Of a stretch of DNA of 64,000 nucleotides, positions 9,823 to 16,143 are shown piece after piece. The notes under the pieces are model-generated. The model worked only from the letters and a program-made list of their open reading frames with translations, ran no database searches and was not told where the DNA came from. The stretch comes from Streptomyces flavotricini (lineage in GTDB: Bacteria; Actinomycetota; Actinomycetes; Streptomycetales; Streptomycetaceae): NCBI RefSeq assembly GCF_020639365.1, contig NZ_JAINUL010000001.1, positions 503,437 through 567,436 on the forward strand. Direction: 5' to 3'. The first letter of the stretch is position 1. Every line of letters starts with the position of its first letter. The position numbers were made by a program, and so were the translations under genes.

Positions 9823-10065
9823 ATGAAGCCCCGCATCCACCCCGAATCCCGCTCCGTCGTCTTCCGCGACCGCGCGGCCGGCACCGCGTTCCTGACCCGG
9901 TCGACCGCGCACGCGCCGGGCAGCATCGAGTGGGAAGACGGCAAGACCTACCCCCTGGTCGACGTCGAGATCTCGTCGGCGAGCCACCCGTTCTACACGG
10001 GGACCGCGCGGATCGTGGACGCCGAGGGCCGGGTGGAGCGTTTCCACCGGCGCTACGAGCGCTGA
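9823..10065 (+). CDS. rpmE2: 50S ribosomal protein bL31 type B, cysteine-free paralogue
   Basis: 80 residues beginning [20 protein letters not shown], with AGGAAGGAC placed before the ATG. It has the type-B features SHPFYTG and a C-terminal RFHRRYER tail. It lacks the CxxC motifs of zinc-binding bL31. It lies 87 bp after rpmG and is probably cotranscribed. The pair would release zinc from ribosomes under starvation. A hairpin follows the stop codon. Confidence 0.93.
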   Translation: MKPRIHPESRSVVFRDRAAGTAFLTRSTAHAPGSIEWEDGKTYPLVDVEISSASHPFYTGTARIVDAEGRVERFHRRYER

Positions 10066-10072
10066 GCGCCCT

Positions 10073-10090
10073 CCCGCGGTTGACCGCGGG
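10073..10090 (+). terminator. Hairpin after rpmE2
   Basis: CCCGCGGT and ACCGCGGG form an 8-bp stem with a 2-base loop, starting 8 bases after the stop codon. There is no U-tract, as is usual in Streptomyces. It probably ends the rpmG-rpmE2 transcript. Confidence 0.55.
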
Positions 10091-10153
10091 CACGCGCGAT
10101 ACTGGCGCCCGGTGGGACCACACCACTGCCGATGACCCCGAGGGGAGCCGTTC

Positions 10154-10759
10154 ATGACCACGGCGAAAGACCTGTTCATCATCGCCATGGATCCGAAGCC
10201 GGACCACCCCGTGGGGCAGGGCGACTTGTCGCTCGCCCTCGCGGGGGCCGAGCTGATCGATCTCATCGGCGCGCAGGTCGTCACCCTGGACGGTGACAGC
10301 ATCGTTCCGGGCGGACCGTCGGCCTCGGACGACCGCCTCCTGGGCGAGGCGTCGGCCGCGCTCACCCGGCAGGTGCCGTACGAGCACGTCGATGACTGGC
10401 TCTGGCGCAGGGGCCGTGACCTCGCCGCGGCGTACCAGGCCGCCCTGGAGGCTGACGGCGAGCTGACGCGGGGACGCGGCGGAAGGTCGCTCTTCGGGGC
10501 GGAGCGCGTGGAGCTGGCCGATTCGGCCGCGCTGCGCCGGGCACGGAACCGCTGGGAGGCGGACGAGCCCGTGCTTGCCGCCCTCGCGGCGGTGGTGGGC
10601 GTGCAGAGCGGCCCGTCCGAGGAGGAACTCGACCTCGACGACGAGGCGGTGACGACCGTGCTGGCCATCGTCCACGACGCGGTGATGGAGCTGGAAGCCG
10701 TACGTCAACGGCGGTCCATCGAGAAGGCGGCGTTCGCCAACGTCTGGCGAGCACCCTAA
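10154..10759 (+). CDS. GPP34 (GOLPH3/Vps74-like) family protein
   Basis: 201 residues with GAGGGGAG ahead of the ATG. The N-terminal part LSLALAGAELIDLIG and the alternating helices match the bacterial GPP34 fold, related to the eukaryotic Golgi phosphoinositide-binding GOLPH3. In actinobacteria these soluble proteins are common but functionally undefined. The last helix ends AAFANVWRAP. The TAA stop codon overlaps the end of a MITE-like insertion: two bases belong to the TA target and the third to the element. Before insertion the stop would have read TAG, so the protein is unchanged. Confidence 0.85.
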   Translation: MTTAKDLFIIAMDPKPDHPVGQGDLSLALAGAELIDLIGAQVVTLDGDSIVPGGPSASDDRLLGEASAALTRQVPYEHVDDWLWRRGRDLAAAYQAALEADGELTRGRGGRSLFGAERVELADSAALRRARNRWEADEPVLAALAAVVGVQSGPSEEELDLDDEAVTTVLAIVHDAVMELEAVRQRRSIEKAAFANVWRAP

Positions 10760-10923
10760 GGGCTGTCCCGTAATCCCCGGCGGGCGCGCGGCGCCAGCTA
10801 CGGCACCTCGCCGCGTGGTCGGGATCGCCCGAATACGCCCCGTACGAGGACGACCCTCCGCCTTGCGATGCACCGCATCTGACGCCGCGCGCTGACCACC
10901 CGCGGATCACGGGACAGCCCTTA
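10757..10923. mobile_element. MITE-like element with 20-bp terminal inverted repeats and TA target duplication
   Basis: The left end TAAGGGCTGTCCCGTAATCC (10757-10776) and the right end GGATCACGGGACAGCCCTTA (10904-10923) are inverted copies with one mismatch. The outermost TA on each side is the apparent target duplication. The 167-bp interior has no transposase, so it is non-autonomous. TA duplication suggests mobilisation by an IS630/Tc1-type transposase. Similar short GGGCTGTCCC-ended elements are familiar in streptomycete genomes; copy number here is unknown, and no second copy lies in the window. It occupies most of the gap between the GPP34 gene and 11028. Confidence 0.8.
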
Positions 10924-11015
10924 GCCGGACGCAAAGACGTTCGAATGCCGCGCGGGCGCGAGAGCCGAAATGGAGTAGATCTCCGGACCGGCTCCCGGAC
11001 CGGGGCGCAAGCTTT

Positions 11016-11021
11016 TAGGCT
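11016..11021 (+). promoter_or_regulatory. Candidate -10 element for leaderless gene at 11028
   Basis: TAGGCT ends six bases before the ATG, and no ribosome-binding site is present. This matches the spacing of leaderless Streptomyces promoters. No clear -35 element. Confidence 0.45.
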
Positions 11022-11027
11022 GGTCAC

Positions 11028-11384
11028 ATGCGCCACACGCTCACCAGCCTCGCCCACGCCTACGAGCTGGAGCACGTCAAGCGTGCCCCGGCCGGCGGTC
11101 GCGACTTCATGGCCCGGGCCGCCGCCTACCAGGAGCGGCTGGCCCAGCGCCCCGACCTGCGCCACTGGTCCCTCATCGACGACATCGACCCCGGGGACGA
11201 CGGTCCCACCCGTGTTCTCGACGCCGACCTCGACGTGTGGACACGGCTCACCGAGGGCCCCAACCGCGGCGCGTGGCGGATGGCGCGGTTCGCCCGCCCC
11301 GAGCAGGAGGAGCAGCCCGGCGGCGCGCTGACCTGGCGGGATCTCGCGTACCACTACGGGCCGCTCACCGAGGACAGCCAGTGA
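11028..11384 (+). CDS. Conserved-looking hypothetical protein, 118 residues
   Basis: A soluble protein without signal peptide or membrane segment. The first 50 residues are helical (ELEHVKRAPAGGRDFMARAA), then acidic (DDIDPGDDG), then a Trp-rich C-terminus (WTRLTEG, WRMARF, LTWRDLAYHYG). The family is not recognised. The transcript appears leaderless. The gene ends 9 bp before the crotonase gene, so the two are probably one operon. Confidence 0.7.
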   Translation: MRHTLTSLAHAYELEHVKRAPAGGRDFMARAAAYQERLAQRPDLRHWSLIDDIDPGDDGPTRVLDADLDVWTRLTEGPNRGAWRMARFARPEQEEQPGGALTWRDLAYHYGPLTEDSQ

Positions 11385-11393
11385 GGGGGCGGC

Positions 11394-12176
11394 ATGGCGG
11401 ATGAGCCGGCGCCGGTGCGGGTCGAACGGGACGGCCCGGTGCTCACGGTGATCCTGAGCCGGCCGGAGGTCCGCAACGCCGTTGACGGTCCGACGGCTGC
11501 GCAGCTCGCCGATGCCTTCCGCCGGTTCGAGGCGGACGAGGAGGCGGCCGTCGCCGTGCTCTGGGGCGAGGGCGGTACTTTCTGCGCCGGCGCCGACCTC
11601 AAGGCCATCGGCACCGAGCGCGGCAATCAGGTGCTCGCTTCGGGGGACGGGCCCATGGGGCCGACCCGGATGCGGCTGAGCAAGCCGGTGATCGCGGCCG
11701 TCTCCGGGCACGCGGTGGCGGGGGGCCTGGAGCTGGCGCTCTGGTGCGATCTGCGGGTCGTGGAGGAGGACGCGGTCTTCGGCGTGTTCTGCCGCCGCTG
11801 GGGCGTGCCGCTGATCGACGGCGGTACGGTGCGGCTGCCCCGGCTGATCGGCGAGAGCCGGGCCATGGACCTGATCCTCACGGGTCGCCCGGTCGCCGCC
11901 GCCGAGGCGCACTCGATCGGGCTCGCGAACCGGGTGGTGGCGCCGGGGCTGTCACGTCGGGCCGCGGAGGAGCTGGCGCGCGAGATCGCCGCCTTCCCCC
12001 AACTGTGCATGCGCCACGACCGGCTGTCCGTCCTGGAACAGCACGGGCTGGAGGAGGCGGAGGCATTGGCCGGGGAGTACCGCCATGGCCTGTTCCCGCT
12101 GGGCGCTGGCGAGACTGCGGCGGGGGCCGGCCGCTTCGCCTCGGGCGCGGGGCGGCACGGCGCGTTCGGGGAGTGA
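11394..12176 (+). CDS. Crotonase (enoyl-CoA hydratase/isomerase) family protein
   Basis: 260 residues of the crotonase fold. The oxyanion-hole segments GTFCAGADLKAI (about 61-72) and SGHAVAGGLELAL (about 103-115) are present. By alignment from memory with rat enoyl-CoA hydratase, the Glu144 position is Cys (in VFCRRWGVPLIDGG) and the Glu164 position is Asp (AMDLIL), so classical hydration is doubtful. The enzyme may be an isomerase, hydrolase or other acyl-CoA enzyme. It follows the 118-residue gene by 9 bp and converges on a degraded oxidoreductase gene, meeting it at 12176-12178. Confidence 0.88.
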   Translation: MADEPAPVRVERDGPVLTVILSRPEVRNAVDGPTAAQLADAFRRFEADEEAAVAVLWGEGGTFCAGADLKAIGTERGNQVLASGDGPMGPTRMRLSKPVIAAVSGHAVAGGLELALWCDLRVVEEDAVFGVFCRRWGVPLIDGGTVRLPRLIGESRAMDLILTGRPVAAAEAHSIGLANRVVAPGLSRRAAEELAREIAAFPQLCMRHDRLSVLEQHGLEEAEALAGEYRHGLFPLGAGETAAGAGRFASGAGRHGAFGE

Positions 12177-12177
12177 T

Positions 12178-13070
12178 CCGACGGCAGCCGGCCGCCACCC
12201 GCGTGAGCGCGCCGGACTCGATGCCCCCCAGCGCGCGCAGGTCCTCGGATCGCGGGCTGGCGGCGAGTCCCCGCAGGCGGTGACGGGTGAACGGCGACAG
12301 CAGGAGCGCGCGCAGCTGCCGGTCGTGGCCGCCGATCCAGCGGCCGTCGGTCTCGCCGCCGACGGTGATCAGTGTCCCGCGCGGGGTCAGCGCCCGGCGC
12401 AGCCCCCGCAGGGGGCGGTTGCCGCCGATGTCGAGGACGAGGTCGTACGGGCGGGCCGCGTCGGTGGGGTCCTCGCGCGTGTAGTCCACGATCTCGTCGG
12501 CGCCGAGGGAGCGCGCCAGCTCCGCTTGGGGAGTACTGCAGACTCCGGTGACGTGTCCGGCCCCGAGCGCCTTGGCCAGTTGGACGGCGTACGTCCCCAC
12601 CCCGCCGCCGGCGCCGATCACCAGGACCCGCTGACCGGGCTCCAGCCGCCCGCGCGCAGGGCCTGGAGGGCCGTGCTCGCCGAGATCGGGACGACGGCCG
12701 CCTCTTCGGGGGTGAGCCGGGCCGGACGCGGAGCCAACCCTTTCTCCTTGGCGCACGCGAACTCCGCGAAGGAGCCGGTGCAGGTGCCGTACACCTCGTC
12801 ACCGGGCCGCCAGCGGGTGACGCCCGGTCCGACGGACTCGACGCGGCCCGCCACGTCCATGCCCCGGACCCGCTGCCCGGGTGCGCGCAGGCCGAAGCCC
12901 GCGGCGCGCAGGGCGCAGGGAGTGCCCGTCATGAGGTGCCAGACCCCTTGGTCGAGGCCCGCCGCGTGCAGCCGCAGGAGCACCTCGCCGGGCCCGGGAA
13001 CGGGCCGGTCGATCTCTTCGAGGCGCAGGACCTCCGGCGGTCCGTACACGTCCTGGACCATGGCTCTCAT
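12178..13070 (-). pseudogene. Zinc-type alcohol dehydrogenase/quinone oxidoreductase, frameshifted and truncated
   Basis: The N-terminal half reads from the ATG at 13070 (MRAMVQDVYGPPEVLRLEE) through the GroES-like domain to ALQALRAGG near 12650. The Rossmann half (RLEPGQRVLVIGAGGGVGTY) continues in another frame, so a small indel near 12650 splits the gene. The end is also lost: after ESGALTRVA the expected last 50-60 residues (substrate loop and final strand) are absent where the crotonase gene ends. The start overlaps the XRE regulator stop as ATGA with GGAGGGG upstream, so it was once translated with that regulator. A sequencing error could explain the indel but not the missing end. Confidence 0.8.
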
Positions 13071-13345
13071 CGGCTGTCCCCTCCGTCGTCGTCCGTGCCG
13101 CCCGGTGTGCACGTGCCGTTCGCGCCGCCGCCGTCGGCCGAGTACTGGAAGACGCCGTCGAGAGGCACCCCGAACACCTGGGCGATCTGGAAGGCCGTCT
13201 CCAGCGAGGGCGAGTAGCGGCCCTGCTCGATGGCGATGAACGTCTGGCGGCTCACGCCGATGCGGCGGGCGAGCTCGGCCTGGGTCATCTCGTCGTGTGC
13301 GAAGCGCTGGGCGCGAATGGTGTCGGTGACCCTCGTCGGCTTCAC
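13067..13345 (-). CDS. XRE family helix-turn-helix regulator
   Basis: A 92-residue protein. The helix-turn-helix is TQAELARRIGVSRQTFIAIE followed by QGRYSPSLETAFQIAQVFGV (residues about 20-60), the short-form Cro/C1 type that often controls a neighbouring membrane protein. The tail is Gly/Asp-rich. The GTG start at 13345 overlaps the upstream membrane gene stop (GTGA) and the stop overlaps the next start (ATGA), so the three genes formed a coupled operon. An alternative GTG lies one codon upstream. Confidence 0.85.
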   Translation of the reverse strand: MKPTRVTDTIRAQRFAHDEMTQAELARRIGVSRQTFIAIEQGRYSPSLETAFQIAQVFGVPLDGVFQYSADGGGANGTCTPGGTDDDGGDSR

Positions 13346-13505
13346 CACGGGTGGAAGCCGAACCGGTACGAGATGACCTTGACCACGGAGCTGAGCACCG
13401 AGGACAGGAGGAAGGCCAGGTAGATCGCGTTGGCGATCCAGACGGAGCGCCCTCGGCCATCGCGAGCAGCAGGCCGGAGACGGCGCCGATGACGATTCGT
13501 GACGT
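13342..13505 (-). pseudogene. Small membrane protein partner of the XRE regulator, apparently frameshifted
   Basis: One frame gives RIVIGAVSGLLLAMAEGA (about 13452-13505); the neighbouring frame gives VWIANAIYLAFLLSSVLSS and ends FGFHPW at 13342. Together they would make two membrane helices of a small protein of the kind commonly encoded just before short XRE regulators. No start codon is visible in the second frame, so I infer an indel near 13450. The true 5' end is unclear. Its stop overlaps the regulator start. Confidence 0.5.
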
Positions 13506-13604
13506 CGGAGTGCCGACGGGGTGCCCCCGTGCCACGCTGAGATGGAGATCGCGACGGTCCGGCGCTCGGCTGACCGGACGGCCGCGCCAAGCAAGGAGGC
13601 CGAC

Positions 13605-14045
13605 ATGGCCAGTACCCGAACCGGAGCGGTCGGCGCCGACCCCAGCCCGTGGCACGGGCCCACCTCCGGAAGCACCGTCCTCGCGGCAGCACTGATGATC
13701 TTCGGCGGGGCCATGGCCCTCTTCGAGGGAATCGCGGCCGTCGCCAAGGACGACCTGTTCCTCTCCACCCGGCACTACGTGTTCGAGTTCAGCCTGCAGG
13801 GCTGGGGCTGGGTCCACCTCATCCTGGGGATCATCATCATCCTGGCGGGCTGCGCCGTCCTCACCGGGGCCCTGTGGGCACGCTTCCTCGGCGTGTTCGT
13901 CGCGGGTCTGGGCGCGATCGCCAACTTCCTGTGGATCCCGTACTACCCGATCTGGGCCACCGTGCTGGTCGCCGTCAACCTCTTCATCGTCTGGGCGCTG
14001 TGCCACGGCATGCACCGGGAGGCCGGCCACGCCCACGCGGCGTGA
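13605..14045 (+). CDS. DUF7144-type integral membrane protein
   Basis: 146 residues with AAGGAGG upstream of the ATG. A polar N-terminus of 25 residues leads into four hydrophobic helices (VLAAALMIFGGAMALFEGIA; WVHLILGIIIILAGCAVLTG; FLGVFVAGLGAIANFLWIPY; IWATVLVAVNLFIVWALCHG). The stretch LHLILG/FLWIPYYPIW is characteristic of the family. Function is unknown. The gene stands alone, divergent from the broken XRE operon. Confidence 0.85.
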   Translation: MASTRTGAVGADPSPWHGPTSGSTVLAAALMIFGGAMALFEGIAAVAKDDLFLSTRHYVFEFSLQGWGWVHLILGIIIILAGCAVLTGALWARFLGVFVAGLGAIANFLWIPYYPIWATVLVAVNLFIVWALCHGMHREAGHAHAA

Positions 14046-14081
14046 CACGGAGTGGCGTGACGCGCACTGGCGTGACGCGCC

Positions 14082-14618
14082 TCAGCTCCCGTACCGGCAC
14101 ACCACGACCCAGCCCGCACCCTGGATGGGAACGCCGCTCTTCGCACCGCAGCCCATCTTGTGCCACCTGGCGTCGATGATGTTGTAGTAGTGGCCCCAAG
14201 CCCCGTACCCGGTCGGGTTGCTCCGGTAGTCGTGGTTCGGGTCGGCGTCGTAGGCACTCTTCTCACCGGCCCAGTCGCCCGTGGCCTGGTCCGGCGGATA
14301 GCCGGACATGTTCTCGGCGGCGCTGCCCAGCGGAGCGTGCTTCAGTTGGCCGCCCGCCGTGGACGCCGGGTCGTCGGCCCAGGCCTGGGCCTCTGCGGCG
14401 AGCCCGCCGTCCCAGGTCAAGGGTGGCTCACCGGCCTGCTGGCGCACGCTGTTCGTCTCCGCGAGGATGGCCTGCTGCTGGTCGGGGCTGATCTCGGCGG
14501 GTCGCGCCACCGAGCCGGCGGGGGTCGCGGTGGCCCCGGTCGAGAGCAGCAGAGCGCCGGTCGTCAGCGCGACCGCGGCGAAGACCCGTGCGCGGCGTAC
14601 CCGAGTGACGTTCCTCAT
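14082..14618 (-). CDS. Secreted CAP (SCP/PR-1) domain protein
   Basis: 178 residues. A signal peptide (MRNVTRVRRARVFAAVALTT... ending near ATATPA) precedes a compact CAP domain: ILAETNSVRQQAGEPPLTWD, then AEAQAWADDPAS, AENM, and the GHYYNIIDARWHKMGCG block, ending VVVCRY. Conserved CAP cavity residues are present, including Glu in AENM and His in GHYYN. These extracellular proteins bind lipids or act in the envelope; a specific role is unknown. It is transcribed in the same direction as the caspase operon but lies after it with a 100-bp gap. Confidence 0.88.
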   Translation of the reverse strand: MRNVTRVRRARVFAAVALTTGALLLSTGATATPAGSVARPAEISPDQQQAILAETNSVRQQAGEPPLTWDGGLAAEAQAWADDPASTAGGQLKHAPLGSAAENMSGYPPDQATGDWAGEKSAYDADPNHDYRSNPTGYGAWGHYYNIIDARWHKMGCGAKSGVPIQGAGWVVVCRYGS

Positions 14619-14718
14619 GGCGACTCCCTGGTCGCACGGAAACGGCAGCACGTGGCGGACCACGGCCGCCTTCGGTAAGGCAAGCCTATGTCCGGGATCC
14701 GTGGGAGGCGAGTGGAGG

Positions 14719-16143
14719 TCAGCGTGAGGGCAGGGCCCGTCTCAGCTCCGCGTCCAGGTCGCCGGCGAGCTCTGCGTCGGAGGGTGGTGCGTCGCCCTGC
14801 AGCCGGGCCAGTTGAGCGGTGAACGTCTGGCTGAAGGCGCCGTAGAGCGGGGTGCGCGGGCGCTGGACGGCGTTCTCCAGGGCGGGCAGCAGGGTGCCGC
14901 GCGCGTAGGCGGGGCGTCCGGAGGAGTCCCGGGGCATCCGGTCGGTGCGCTCGCCCGCCGGGCCGGCCGTGGCCTGGCCGGCCGGCTTCGCGGCGTTGCA
15001 GGTCAGGCCGTTGTCCTCGTACGCGGAGAGCCTGGTGGCCGCGAACCCCGCGTCGAGCAGGCAGCGTTCGCTCTCCTTCCCGGTGAGGAACTCGACGAGC
15101 TGCCGGGCCGCGGCGCTGCGCTGCGAGCCCCTGGCCACGGCCAGGTTCTGGCCGCCCAGCACCGCCTTGCCTGGCAGCGGGGCCACGCCGAGCTGCTGGT
15201 CGGAAAGGGACTGGTGGAGCGTGCGGTACGCGTACGGCCAGTGCCGGAGGAAGCCCGTGCGGCCGTTCGCGAAGTCGGTGAGCGTGTCCGCCTCGTCGGA
15301 GTGGACGGCGTCCGGCAGGGTGTACGCGGCCTGGGTGCGGTTGCGCAGCTCGTCGAGCCCCGCCTGCAGGTCGGCCACGGAGCCGGCGTAGCGGCCGTCC
15401 TCGTCGGTGAGCGCGAATCCGTCGGCGGCGGACGCGAAGGCCTCGATGCCGTTGACGGTGAGGCCTTCGTACGAGGCGTCGAGCTGCGAGGTCCAGCCCT
15501 TGGCGTAGGGCCCGGGCAGCTTCTTGCCGGCCGTGTCGAGCGCGCCGATGAGCTGCCGCAGGACGGGCCAGCCGGTGTCCTTGCCCAGGTCGGTCTTGGT
15601 GACGCCCGCGCTCGCCAGGTAGTCGCGGCGGTAGAACAGCAGCCCGACGTCGCTGTTGAACGGGACGGAGTACAGCTCGTCCTTCCAGCGGGCCGTGCCG
15701 GCGACCGACGTGATGACGTCGGAGTCGACCAGCCGGTCGGGAAGCTGCTGGACGAGGCCCGCCGCCGCGAACTCCGGTACCCAGGTGACGTCGAGGTTGA
15801 CGACGTCGTACTCGGCGCTGCCCGACTGCAGCGCACCGAGCAGCTGGCTGCGCTGCTGGTCCGCCGAGCCCGGCAGCTCGACCAGGCGGGCCCGGGAGGT
15901 GGAGCCCTTGGCCTCCTGCTGCCGGTTCCACTCCGCGATGAGCTGCTGGCGGATGCCGCCCTTGCCGGTCACGTCCCGGCCGCTGGCCAGCACGATCTCG
16001 CCCGCGATCTCGGCGGCGCCGGCGGCGGTCTGCCGGCCGTCGCCTGGGCCGTCGGACGCGCCCGCGTCGCAGCCCGCGGCGAGGAGCAGGGCGAGGAGCC
16101 CGGCCGACGCACGCAGTCCTACGCGTCCGGGGCCGTGCCTCAT
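14719..16143 (-). CDS. Extracytoplasmic solute-binding lipoprotein of the EACC1-caspase operon
   Basis: 474 residues. The N-terminus RHGPGRVGLRASAGLLALLLAAGC... has a lipobox (LLAAGC), so the protein should be lipid-anchored outside the membrane. The rest is a family-1-type solute-binding protein fold: WNRQQEAKGSTSRARLVEL, NLDVTWVPEFAAAGL, YSVPFNSDVGLLFYRRDYL, FANGRTGFLRHWPY, LGVAPLPG. It starts at an ATG overlapping the stop of the caspase gene (ATGA), so translation is coupled. No ABC permease is encoded nearby. I infer a ligand-presenting partner of the membrane caspase protein rather than a transporter subunit. Confidence 0.87.
   Translation of the reverse strand: MRHGPGRVGLRASAGLLALLLAAGCDAGASDGPGDGRQTAAGAAEIAGEIVLASGRDVTGKGGIRQQLIAEWNRQQEAKGSTSRARLVELPGSADQQRSQLLGALQSGSAEYDVVNLDVTWVPEFAAAGLVQQLPDRLVDSDVITSVAGTARWKDELYSVPFNSDVGLLFYRRDYLASAGVTKTDLGKDTGWPVLRQLIGALDTAGKKLPGPYAKGWTSQLDASYEGLTVNGIEAFASAADGFALTDEDGRYAGSVADLQAGLDELRNRTQAAYTLPDAVHSDEADTLTDFANGRTGFLRHWPYAYRTLHQSLSDQQLGVAPLPGKAVLGGQNLAVARGSQRSAAARQLVEFLTGKESERCLLDAGFAATRLSAYEDNGLTCNAAKPAGQATAGPAGERTDRMPRDSSGRPAYARGTLLPALENAVQRPRTPLYGAFSQTFTAQLARLQGDAPPSDAELAGDLDAELRRALPSR

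Noticed and set aside
13071..13085. GGGACAGCC near the XRE operon resembling the end of the MITE at 10757
   Set aside because: The match is only nine bases, with no second end or target duplication nearby.
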